From CAVTJL01 sp963735065 (GTDB lineage Bacteria; Pseudomonadota; Alphaproteobacteria; Geminicoccales; Geminicoccaceae), in the NCBI GenBank assembly GCA_963735065.1, contig CAVTJL010000001.1, forward strand, positions 2,480,001 to 2,544,000: DNA of 64,000 bases, in the 5' to 3' direction. Made by a program: the position numbers and the translations under genes. Below are positions 40,206-48,546 of the stretch, one piece after another. The first letter of the stretch is position 1, and every line of letters begins with the position of its first letter. The notes beneath the pieces were generated by a model. That model was not told the DNA's origin and did no database searches. It saw only the letters and a program-made list of their open reading frames with translations.

Positions 40206-41078
40206 TCAGCTGCGGTCGAGCTTGACGAACAGAAACCAGAAAAAGAAGCCCATCACAGGCAGCGTGACGAGGAGGATGATGGTCGCCAGCGCAAAGATGA
40301 TCGGAACCTGCGACTGCTGCGATGCGGCCATCACCCAGTTGTAGATCGGCATCGTCGTCTCGACGCCACGCAGAAACAGCGACCTCAAGAGCTCGTTGAA
40401 GGAGAGCATGAAGCCGAAGATGCCGGCACCGAAGATGCCAGGCCTGAGGAGCGGCATCTCGATGTCCCAGAAGCGCTGCCACGGTGAGGCGCCCAGATCC
40501 TCGGCAGCCTCCAAGAGGCGCGTGTCGAAGCGGCTCCCGACGACGAGCACGAGAAGCATCGCGAAGGGCAGGGCCCAGATGAGCTGCGCCAGGAAGATGG
40601 ACCAGAGCCCAAGGGTCAAGCCGAGCAGCGTGCGCAGGAAGATGAAGAGGGCCGCGCCCATCGTCAGCCCCGGCACGAAGAGCGGCAGGAGCGTTACCAG
40701 CAGCACGCCGCCCGGCCGTTTCATGCGCGTGATGGAGCGCCCCACCATCGGCGTGATGATCATGCACACCACCGCCACGAGGAAGCTCAGCCAGAGGCTG
40801 GACGACAGCGGCGCCAGCCAGCGCGGGTCGCTCACCAGCGCCCGGTAGTGCGTGAGGACGAGGGGATAGGGGATGCCCGAGAGCGGGTTCTCGCTGATCG
40901 ACATGACCGCGAGCCAGACGACCGGCACGTAGATCATGACGATGGCGAAGTAGCCGGCTGCCTGGGCGGCGACAGACCAGCCCTTGGAGCGGCCGAGCCG
41001 GCGCCAGGTGCCGCTGCGATCGGCGGTCTTGCTCAGGGCAGGCAAAGCGATGGACGACGCCTGGGGATTGGCGCTCAT
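40206..41078 (-). CDS. polyamine-type ABC importer permease (PotC-like)
   Basis: A 290-residue inner-membrane permease with six transmembrane helices and the coupling motif EAAEDLGASPWQRFWDIEMP, the EAA loop of PotC-like proteins. The ATG at 41078 overlaps the stop of the upstream permease (ATGA). It is the last gene of the importer operon. With the PotB-like partner it forms the channel for a cationic or amino-acid-like solute. Confidence 0.92.
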   Translation of the reverse strand: MSANPQASSIALPALSKTADRSGTWRRLGRSKGWSVAAQAAGYFAIVMIYVPVVWLAVMSISENPLSGIPYPLVLTHYRALVSDPRWLAPLSSSLWLSFLVAVVCMIITPMVGRSITRMKRPGGVLLVTLLPLFVPGLTMGAALFIFLRTLLGLTLGLWSIFLAQLIWALPFAMLLVLVVGSRFDTRLLEAAEDLGASPWQRFWDIEMPLLRPGIFGAGIFGFMLSFNELLRSLFLRGVETTMPIYNWVMAASQQSQVPIIFALATIILLVTLPVMGFFFWFLFVKLDRS

Positions 41079-41995
41079 CGGCGGATCGCCTGGAACGAGG
41101 TGGCGAGGTCGAACCGTCTGCGCGTGACCATGATGAGCGCTGCGAGGCACAGGCCGAGGAGCGCCACGACCACGGCCGACAAGGCGGCGGCGGTGGGGTA
41201 TTTCAGGCCCTGGAGGGCGGAGCTCACCGAATCGCCGAGGAGATCGACGAAGCCTCCGCCCAGCATCTCCGGCTCGACGAAGGCCGCCATCAACGGCACC
41301 AAGGTGAACACGACACCGGCCACGATGCCGGGGAGCGAGAGGGGCAAGATCACATTGAAGAGCGTCTGCGCGGGGCTGGCGCCGAGGTCGCTGCTCGCCT
41401 GGATGTACTCGTCATCGACGAGCGCGATGATCATGAAAATGGGAAAGACCATGGTGGGGAAATAGCTGCCGAGCATGCCGAAATGCACCGCGAATTCCGA
41501 ATAGAGCAGCCAGCTCACCGGCTCATGGACGATGCCGAGCCACATCAGGAGCGTGTTGACGATGCCGTTGGTGCCGAGGATCGAGCGCCAGACGATGATG
41601 CGGGACGACGCGTCGAGGAAGAAGGGTATCGTGAGCAGCGTGATCAGCAGGGCTTTCAGCGTCTTCGACTTGCAGCCCTTCGCCATCCACAGCGCGAACG
41701 GGAACGCCAGGGCGAACTCGATGACGGTCATCGTCGCAGCGACGCGGAGCGTGCGGACGGCCGACACCCAGCGACCGGACTCGATCAGCGACTGCCAGGT
41801 CGCAAGGGTCGGCTCGTAGACGATGCGGTAGGAGCGCACCTGCAGGAAGCTGAACATCACAATGACGACGAGCGGTGCCAGCACGAGGAAGGACCAGGCC
41901 GCCACGAACACCGGTACCGCCAGCCGCGAGGGGCTTACCCGATCCAGCACGCGCAGCGCCCATAGGCGTCCCGCTGTCGCGCCTGTTGCTGCCAT
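41075..41995 (-). CDS. polyamine-type ABC importer permease (PotB-like)
   Basis: A 306-residue inner-membrane permease. Six transmembrane helices are visible, and the EAA loop reads QASSDLGASPAQTLFNVILP (about residues 200-219). I prefer ATG 41995, since GGAG lies at a proper distance; ATG 42001 is six bases before. It sits between the solute-binding protein and the PotC-like gene. Confidence 0.92.
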   Translation of the reverse strand: MAATGATAGRLWALRVLDRVSPSRLAVPVFVAAWSFLVLAPLVVIVMFSFLQVRSYRIVYEPTLATWQSLIESGRWVSAVRTLRVAATMTVIEFALAFPFALWMAKGCKSKTLKALLITLLTIPFFLDASSRIIVWRSILGTNGIVNTLLMWLGIVHEPVSWLLYSEFAVHFGMLGSYFPTMVFPIFMIIALVDDEYIQASSDLGASPAQTLFNVILPLSLPGIVAGVVFTLVPLMAAFVEPEMLGGGFVDLLGDSVSSALQGLKYPTAAALSAVVVALLGLCLAALIMVTRRRFDLATSFQAIRR

Positions 41996-42083
41996 CGTCA
42001 TATCTCCGGCTTGAGGGAGCAGGGGACGCAGCCCCCTGCTCGTCTCACGCATGGAAGCCGGCCGAGCCGGCAGGCCTACAGGA

Positions 42084-43289
42084 TCACGCGTTCAAAAAGC
42101 GCTGCCACTCCTCTTCCATGACATCGGCGTTCTTCGGCGTCGTCTTGCACCAGAAGGGCTTCTCGAACTTGCGGTCGACCTTCGTCTTCGTCCACTTCAG
42201 GAGCTCGATGTCCTCCTGGGGCCAGCCATTGTCTTCCGCGTACTTCACGCCGAGATCCATGTTGGGCCCAGCATAGCCACGCTGCTTAGCCTGGTAGGCG
42301 CGATACTCGCCATCGAGAAAATAGTTCAGGACCTTGTAGATGTTGTCCACGTTGCCACGCGTCATGGCCTTGGAGTGGACATAGGCCCCATGGCCCCACT
42401 TGTAGTAGCCCTCGATCGTGAACGCGTAGATCACGGTGTTGGGGCCGAGCGCGTTGTTCGCCTCCTTGGTCGCCGGCTCCCAACAGTTGATCATGTCGAT
42501 CTCCTTGTTGGAAAGCAGCTGAACCTGCTCCTCGAACGCGGCGAAGATGGTGCGGAACTGGCCGGCGCGCTTGCGCCCCGCCAGATATTCGGCGACCTGG
42601 CGGGCCTCCTCCTTCTTGAGGTCCGCCGGATCCTCGATCTCGGCGAGCTTGTGATACTTCATATAGTTCGCCGTCTCCGACATCGACTGCAGCCAGCTGC
42701 GGTCGATCGCGACGCGACCCTTCACCTTGTCGCCCTCGAAGAAGGTCGTCCACGGGATCTCGTCGAGCCCGTTGGGGTTCGCGTCGATGGCGGCGGGGAA
42801 GTAGCCGAAGCAGTCACCATTGCCGATCACCGGCACGCCGTACTGCTTGCCGTCGGCGCGGATCAGGTCGGAGCGCTTCCACGTGTCCGGCGTGCGGTTC
42901 CACAGCTTCAGCTCGGGCTGATCCTCGACGATCTCGGCGTAGTAGCCTTCAGGCCCCAGGATATCCTCCGTGCCACCGTCGAAGATGAAGATGTCGTGCG
43001 TCGCACCGAGGTCGTTGGAGATGACGTCTCGCATGAAGACGCCGATATCGGCGTTCGTCGGCGTGTACTCCATCGTGACGCCGATGGACTTCGTCATGAT
43101 CGACCAGTCTTTGAGCTGGGCGGTGGTCACGCCATAGCCCTTGACCGGCGTGTCGGCCGCCGCCCAGGCCTGCTGGCTGAGGCCGGGTATCGTGGCGGCG
43201 CCAGCGGCTGCCGTCAGCGAGAGCGCGGTCTTCATCAGCTCGCGGCGATTGATCCCGCGGGGGCCGGTGTCGAATGTATCTTCAGTCAT
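42084..43289 (-). CDS. polyamine-type ABC importer solute-binding protein (PotD-like)
   Basis: A 401-residue periplasmic binding protein with a twin-arginine leader (INRRELMKTALSLTAAAG, about residues 13-30). The body follows the PotD/PotF plan (GVTMEYTPTNADIGVFMRDV, WTTFFEGDKVKGRVAID, IDMINCWEPATKEAN). The ligand is probably a polyamine or amine-bearing compound, but the acidic residues that bind spermidine cannot be placed by eye. Second gene of the importer operon. Confidence 0.9.
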   Translation of the reverse strand: MTEDTFDTGPRGINRRELMKTALSLTAAAGAATIPGLSQQAWAAADTPVKGYGVTTAQLKDWSIMTKSIGVTMEYTPTNADIGVFMRDVISNDLGATHDIFIFDGGTEDILGPEGYYAEIVEDQPELKLWNRTPDTWKRSDLIRADGKQYGVPVIGNGDCFGYFPAAIDANPNGLDEIPWTTFFEGDKVKGRVAIDRSWLQSMSETANYMKYHKLAEIEDPADLKKEEARQVAEYLAGRKRAGQFRTIFAAFEEQVQLLSNKEIDMINCWEPATKEANNALGPNTVIYAFTIEGYYKWGHGAYVHSKAMTRGNVDNIYKVLNYFLDGEYRAYQAKQRGYAGPNMDLGVKYAEDNGWPQEDIELLKWTKTKVDRKFEKPFWCKTTPKNADVMEEEWQRFLNA

Positions 43290-43355
43290 CGGCTTCTCCA
43301 GATGTGCCGCGCTCCCGGTGAGGGCGGTGCCGGCGGTGGCGCAATGCCTCCGCGC

Positions 43356-44510
43356 TCAGACGCTCATGACCATGCATTCGTCGGTCTTCCACCAGACGTA
43401 GCCCTTGCTGCCGGCGGAGGATCGGGAATCCCAGAGCCGCACCTTCATCGGCCCGATCGCGGTGATGACGTTGCGGTCGAGATACTTGCCCTTGTAGATC
43501 GCGCTATCGAGCTGACAGGGGAGCGTGTTGATGCCGGCTGCCCTGGGCTCGGCGTCGGCGATGTTGAGGCGCTCGGCGCGGACGCCGACGGCGACCTTGG
43601 CGCCGGGGGCCTGGCTGGCCTTGCCGGACCAGCGGCCCGACACGGTCACCGGCCCGACCCGCGCCACGGCGTTCTGGCCCTCCAGCGAGACCAGCTCGCC
43701 ATCCATCAGGTTCTCCACGCCCATGAAGCTTGCGGCGAACCGGCTGACGGGGCGGTCGAAGATCGCCGAGGGCGGCCCCGCCTGCTCGATCTTGCCCTTG
43801 CGCATGAGGATGATGCGATCGCTCATCGTCAGCGCTTCTTCCTGGCTATGGGTGACGTAGACGAAGGTCATGCCGAGCCGCTTATGGATGTCCATCAGCT
43901 CGACCTGCATGTCGACGCGCAGCTTCTCGTCGAGGGCGCCCAGCGGCTCGTCGAGCAGGAGGATCGAGGGGCGCGGCACGAGCGCACGGGCGAGCGCCAC
44001 GCGCTGACGCTCGCCGCCGCTCAGCTGGTGGATTTTGCGGTCGTGCTTGTCGGCGAGGCGGACGAGCTTCAGCGCCTCCATGGCGCGCCGCTCGCGCTCC
44101 GCCGCCGCCACGCCCCGCACCTTCAGCCCGTAGGCGACGTTGGCGCCGACGCTCATGTGCGGGAACAGCGCGTAGCTCTGGAACACCGTGGTGCAGTCGC
44201 GCAGGAAGGCCGGCACCTCGCGGACATCGACGCCGTTCAGCCTGAGCGCGTCGATCTGGTAGGGCGCCTCGAGCCCGGAGATGAGCCGCAGCAGGGTCGT
44301 CTTGCCCGAGCCGCTCTCGCCCAGGATCGTCAGGAACTCGCCGGGAGCTGCCGTGACCGAGACGCCATCGAGCGCCACCACCCCGTCATAGGCATGGACG
44401 GCGTTGATCACCTCGAGCATCGGCTGAGGAGCGGCAGAGGCGGATGGCGCAGTCGTTGCCGGCTCGCTGGAGGCGCTTGCGGGGGCAAGGGCGACTGCGT
44501 CCTGCGGCAT
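43356..44510 (-). CDS. polyamine-type ABC importer ATPase (PotA-like)
   Basis: A 384-residue ATPase, first gene of the importer operon. Walker A is GESGSGKT, signature LSGGERQ, Walker B LLLDEP, H-loop YVTHSQ, all consistent with hydrolysis by a homodimer. The C-terminal TOBE domain (about 290-384) carries the usual regulatory beta barrel. ATG 44510 is preferred because GAGAGG lies just before it; ATG 44537 would be only five bases from the TGTGATCACA operator at 44542. Confidence 0.92.
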   Translation of the reverse strand: MPQDAVALAPASASSEPATTAPSASAAPQPMLEVINAVHAYDGVVALDGVSVTAAPGEFLTILGESGSGKTTLLRLISGLEAPYQIDALRLNGVDVREVPAFLRDCTTVFQSYALFPHMSVGANVAYGLKVRGVAAAERERRAMEALKLVRLADKHDRKIHQLSGGERQRVALARALVPRPSILLLDEPLGALDEKLRVDMQVELMDIHKRLGMTFVYVTHSQEEALTMSDRIILMRKGKIEQAGPPSAIFDRPVSRFAASFMGVENLMDGELVSLEGQNAVARVGPVTVSGRWSGKASQAPGAKVAVGVRAERLNIADAEPRAAGINTLPCQLDSAIYKGKYLDRNVITAIGPMKVRLWDSRSSAGSKGYVWWKTDECMVMSV

Positions 44511-44541
44511 TCGGCACCTCTCGTCGTAGCCGGTCATTCGA

Positions 44542-44551
44542 TGTGATCACA
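44542..44551. promoter_or_regulatory. TGTGATCACA operator before the importer operon
   Basis: A perfect palindrome, 32 bases upstream of the PotA-like start. Paired with another copy at 44652, 110 bases away, which could allow looping. Confidence 0.65.
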
Positions 44552-44651
44552 ACGCAATGTCCGTGCCAGAGCCGGGGTTGTCCCGAATGGCGCCGACCCT
44601 GTCGTCGTGACTCAGGAGCGCGCTCCGGCATGGTCCTTCATGCGGCACTGC

Positions 44652-44661
44652 TGTGATCACA
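44652..44661. promoter_or_regulatory. TGTGATCACA operator, second copy near the importer operon
   Basis: A perfect palindrome in the gap between the GroEL-like gene's end and the importer operon, 142 bases upstream of the PotA-like start. Confidence 0.6.
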
Positions 44662-44677
44662 GATCGTGCAGATGCGC

Positions 44678-46268
44678 CTAATTCGTCGCCACCGCGCGGT
44701 CGGCCAGCGCGAGCGCGGCACCGACGCCCAGCAGGCGACCGCCCTGCGACACGCTGTTCACGAGGGCGGCCCTCAGAACGGCTAAGGGGTCCAAAAGGGC
44801 CTCGGGCGCAACGAAGCGGTGGGTCTCCGCATCGAAACAGAGCTCCTGCTCGTCCGTCGCCAGGCGGTGGACCACGGGCCTGCCGTCGACGCCGGCATTG
44901 ACGGCAATCGCGTGGACGGGCGCGCCGAGCGCGGCGGCGAATGCCTGCCCGACCAGGCGGCCGGCAAGGCCTGCCGGCAGATGCGGCTCGGCGCGCCTGC
45001 CGGCGCGGACGAGTGCCGCAGCTCCACCGGCGAGAACGCCATCCGCCTGGGCCGCGCGCACGGCTGCGGACGCCGCCTTCGCGCGGTCGAGGCGCTGCGC
45101 CATCTCCGTTGCGGTGGTGCCGCCGATCCGTGCCGTCGCGATGCCGGCGCTGAGACGGGCGAGGCGCTTGCGGTGCTGCTCGCGGTCGAAGCTGAGGTGC
45201 TTCTCCCGCGCTATGTCATCGCGAATCCGTCTTGCGCGGCTCGCGACGGCATCGGCGTCGCCTTTGCCGCCGATGATGGTCGTGGCCGACCGTGTGATTC
45301 GCACCTTCCGCGCGCGGCCGGCCATCTGCGGCCGCAGATGCTCGAGGCTGGTGCCCAGCTGCTCGGCGATGACCATCCCGCCGGTGGCGACGGCGATGTC
45401 CTCGAGCATCAGCTGCCGCCACGGGCCGACGCCCGGCGCCTTGACGGCGGCCACCTTGAGCCCGGCGCGCTGCTTGTTGACGATCAGCGTCGAGAGCGCG
45501 TCGGCGCCTACCGATTCCGCGATCAGCACGAGGCCGCGATCGGCCTTCGCGATCATCCGCAGCGCCGGCAGGATCGACCCGAGATCGTTGATCGGCCCGA
45601 GATGCAGCAGGAGCAGCGGGTCCTCGATCTCGACGCATTGCGTCTCGGAATCTGCGAAATAGGGCGACAGCCAGCCTTGATCGAGGTGCAGGCCGTTGTC
45701 GCACTGGAGATGGTCCTCGGCGTCGTTGCCCTCCTCCACGAGGACGAGACCATCGAGCCCTACCCGGATGTGCGCGTCTGCCATGAGCGCGCCGATCGCC
45801 TGGTCGCCGCCGGCGGCCTGCGTGGCGATGCGGATGAGCTCCGCATCGCTCGCCACCGGCCGGGAAGCGGCCTCGAGCTCGGCCACCACCCGGCGGCAGT
45901 GGGCGTCGATCACCTCCTGCAGCTCGGCCAGCGACAGGCCGGCCAGGACGGCGCGCTGGCCGGCGCGCAGGAAGGCGCGCGCCATGACGATGGCCGTGCT
46001 CGTGCCGTCGCCGACCTCGTCCGTCGTCCGCCAGGCGAGGTCGCGCATCGCCAGCACGCCGGCCTGCGCGCCGCTGTCGGCGAGGTCGAGGTTCTGCATC
46101 ACGGCATAGCCGTTGCGCACCATGAGCGGGGCCGGAATGCGAGCGGCCGACGAGCACGGCGCGGCCCGCCGGTCCGAGCGTCGTGGCGACGAGGTCCGCC
46201 GCCATATCCACCCCCTGCGCCAGCGGGGCGACGGCTTCGCTGCCCAAACGAATGATCTTCGCGGCCAT
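44678..46268 (-). pseudogene. GroEL-like chaperonin paralogue, frameshifted, catalytic residues lost
   Basis: About 530 codons aligning along the whole of GroEL. The N-terminus (ATG 46268, MAAKIIRLGSEAVAP, TTLGPAGRAVLVGRS) is in one frame and the rest (PLMVRNGYAVMQNLDLAD onward) in the next; one extra base near 46143 (in GCATTCC on the minus strand) explains it. Aligned to E. coli GroEL, Asp87 is kept (GDGTSTA), but catalytic Asp398 is Ala (RAKAASAAVRAA) and Asp52 is Gly (VLVGRS for VLDKS). The GGM tail is absent. If the frameshift is a sequencing error this encodes an ATPase-deficient chaperonin; otherwise it is a young pseudogene. It shares its promoter region with hyuA. Confidence 0.85.
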
Positions 46269-46356
46269 CGGCACCCCCTCGGGACTGGCTGAACTGGGAG
46301 CAGCACGTGCATGCGGCGTGCCAAGCGGGAGGCGGTCGCTGGCATGGCTCTTGCTC

Positions 46357-46366
46357 TGTGATCACA
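46357..46366. promoter_or_regulatory. TGTGATCACA operator, groEL-like/hyuA region, copy 1
   Basis: A perfect palindrome in the 185-base divergent region between the GroEL-like gene and hyuA. First of four sites spaced 25, 22 and 26 bases apart, roughly two helical turns each. Confidence 0.65.
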
Positions 46367-46381
46367 GTCTGGCGTTGGCAG

Positions 46382-46391
46382 CGTGATCACA
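46382..46391. promoter_or_regulatory. CGTGATCACA operator variant, copy 2
   Basis: The core GTGATCAC is intact with one outer mismatch. It lies 25 bases from copy 1. Confidence 0.55.
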
Positions 46392-46403
46392 CTTAGAGTG
46401 CCT

Positions 46404-46413
46404 TGTGATCACA
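46404..46413. promoter_or_regulatory. TGTGATCACA operator, copy 3
   Basis: A perfect palindrome, 41 bases before the hyuA start. Confidence 0.65.
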
Positions 46414-46429
46414 CGTTGGCGGGCTTTGC

Positions 46430-46439
46430 TGCGATCACA
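46430..46439. promoter_or_regulatory. TGCGATCACA weak operator, copy 4
   Basis: One base differs from the palindrome, and the mismatch is in the core. It overlaps the region just before the hyuA SD (46440-46450), so binding here would block translation start or RNA polymerase. Confidence 0.4.
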
Positions 46440-46453
46440 AGGCGGAGGAGTCG

Positions 46454-48535
46454 ATGAAGGGCACGGCGATGATGATGCGACTGGCATGCGATACCGGTGG
46501 CACGTTCACGGATCTCGTCGTGGAGGACGGGGATGAGATTCGTCTCTTCAAGTCTTCCACGACACCCGACGACCCGGTGCGTGGCGTGCTCGACGCGCTG
46601 GGCCTCGCGGCCGCTCACTATCGCCAGCCGACGAAGGAGTTTCTCGCTCGCGCCAGCATGTTCGTGCACGGCACGACGCGGGCGATCAACGCGATCCTCA
46701 CCGGCAACACTGCCAAGACCGCCTTCCTCACGACCGAAGGCCACCCCGACATCCTGGTGATCCGCGAAGGCGGCCGCATCGAGCCCTTCAACTTCTCCGT
46801 GCCCTATCCCGAGCCCTATGTGCCACGCCGGCTCACCTTCGAGATTCCGGAGCGGATCGACGCCACGGGCCGCGTGCTCCAGGCGCTGGACGAGGACGCC
46901 GTCCTTGCGGTGATCGAGACGCTCAAGGCGCGTAAGGTCGAGGCCGTCGGCGTCTGCCTGCTGTGGTCCGTGATGAACGGTGCCCACGAGCGTCGCATCG
47001 GCGAGCTGCTCGCCGAGCACGCTCCGGAGATCGCGGTCACCCTCTCGCATGAGCTCAATCCGACGCTGCGCGAGTATCGGCGTGCCTCGGCGACGGTGAT
47101 CGACGCCTCGCTGAAGCCCCTGATGTTCAGCTACCTCGACGGCCTGACGCGACGACTGCGCGAGGCGGGCTTCTCCGGCCGCACCTTGATGGTCACGTCC
47201 GGCGGCGGGATCATGGATGCGGAGGCCGTGGCGCGCGCCCCGATCCACTCCATCAACTCCGGCCCGTCGATGGCCCCGGTCGCCGGCCGCTTCTTCGCGC
47301 TGCGCGACTTCGACAATGCGGCGGCCATCGTGGCCGACACGGGCGGGACCAGCTACGACGTCAGCCTCGTACGCGACGGACGGATTCCCTGGACCCGCGA
47401 GACCTGGCTCGGCCAGCGCTTCCGCGGCCACATGACCGGCTTTCCATCCGTCGACGTGAAAAGCATCGGTGCGGGCGGCGGCTCGATCGCCTGGGTCGAC
47501 AGCGGTGGCCTGCTGCAGGTGGGTCCGCGCAGCGCAGGCTCGGTGCCCGGCCCGGTCGCCTACGGCAAGGGTGGAACCGAGCCGACCGTGACCGACTGTG
47601 CCTTGATCCTGGGCTACATCGATCCGGACTTCTTCCTCGGCGGTGCCATGGCGTTGGACCGCGACGCCGCGGAAGCGGCGCTCAAGGAGAAGGTGGCCGA
47701 CAGGATCGGGCTCTCCGTCGAGGAGACAGCGGCCGCCGTGATGGCGCTCGCCTCCGAGAAGATGGTGGGTGCGATCAGCGAGATCACGGTCAACCAGGGC
47801 ATCGACCCGACCTCCGCCGTCCTGATCGGCGGCGGGGGCGCCGCGGGCCTGAATGCGGTCGCGGTCGGCCGGCGCCTCGGCTGCGCCGGGGTGCTCATCC
47901 CCGAGACGGGCGCCGTGCTCAGCGCCTCGGGCGCCCTGATGTCGGAGCTTTCCTCCGACTACGCGCAGATGCTGTTCACGACGAGCAGCCGTTTCGCTTT
48001 CGACGAGGTGAATGCGGTCCTCGAGGCGCTGGAGGCGCGGTGTGAGGCCTTTGCCAACGGGCCGGGCGAGGGGGCTCTCGAGGCCGTCATCGAGTTCTCC
48101 GTGGAGGCGCGCTACCCGCACCAGATCTGGGAGATCGAGGTGCCGATGACGGTGCGCAGGCTGACGGACGAGGCGGATCTCGTCGCCCTGAAGCAGGCGT
48201 TCCATGAGACGCACAAGATGATCTTCGAGATCAGCGATCCGCATTCGGAGATCGAGCTCGTGACGTGGCGGGCGAAGGTGCGTTGCCGACTGCGCGAGGG
48301 CAACACGGGGCGTCTCGCGAGCGCCGACGTGACCAAGCCCATCACCTCGAAGCGGAAGGTCTACTTCGTGGATACCGGCTGGGTCGACGCCGACGTCGTG
48401 CGCTTCGAGACGATGGCGCCGGACCAGCCGGCCGCCGGACCTGCGATCGTCGAATCCTCCTTCACGACGGTGGTCGTCGACCCAGGCACCAGCGCCCGCC
48501 GCACCGCAGGCGGCGGCCTGAGCGTGACGTTCTGA
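46454..48535 (+). CDS. hyuA: hydantoinase/oxoprolinase subunit A
   Basis: A 693-residue HyuA subunit of the ATP-dependent hydantoinase/5-oxoprolinase/acetone carboxylase family. The ASKHA phosphate loop is near the start (CDTGGTFTDLVV, about residues 12-23), and a second is ADTGGTSYDVSL. FVHGTTRAINAIL and SGPSMAPVAG are family marks. With HyuB it opens a cyclic amide, such as N-methylhydantoin or 5-oxoproline, using ATP. SD GGAGGAG precedes ATG 46454. It heads an operon with two hyuB genes and an aminotransferase, under multiple TGTGATCACA sites. Confidence 0.93.
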   Translation: MKGTAMMMRLACDTGGTFTDLVVEDGDEIRLFKSSTTPDDPVRGVLDALGLAAAHYRQPTKEFLARASMFVHGTTRAINAILTGNTAKTAFLTTEGHPDILVIREGGRIEPFNFSVPYPEPYVPRRLTFEIPERIDATGRVLQALDEDAVLAVIETLKARKVEAVGVCLLWSVMNGAHERRIGELLAEHAPEIAVTLSHELNPTLREYRRASATVIDASLKPLMFSYLDGLTRRLREAGFSGRTLMVTSGGGIMDAEAVARAPIHSINSGPSMAPVAGRFFALRDFDNAAAIVADTGGTSYDVSLVRDGRIPWTRETWLGQRFRGHMTGFPSVDVKSIGAGGGSIAWVDSGGLLQVGPRSAGSVPGPVAYGKGGTEPTVTDCALILGYIDPDFFLGGAMALDRDAAEAALKEKVADRIGLSVEETAAAVMALASEKMVGAISEITVNQGIDPTSAVLIGGGGAAGLNAVAVGRRLGCAGVLIPETGAVLSASGALMSELSSDYAQMLFTTSSRFAFDEVNAVLEALEARCEAFANGPGEGALEAVIEFSVEARYPHQIWEIEVPMTVRRLTDEADLVALKQAFHETHKMIFEISDPHSEIELVTWRAKVRCRLREGNTGRLASADVTKPITSKRKVYFVDTGWVDADVVRFETMAPDQPAAGPAIVESSFTTVVVDPGTSARRTAGGGLSVTF

Positions 48536-48546
48536 GGGCCACTGGC

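Noticed and set aside
40121..46439. TGTGATCACA copies as CRP/cAMP sites
   Set aside because: CRP sites need about six bases between TGTGA and TCACA; here the arms abut, as in GntR palindromes, and a GntR gene is adjacent.
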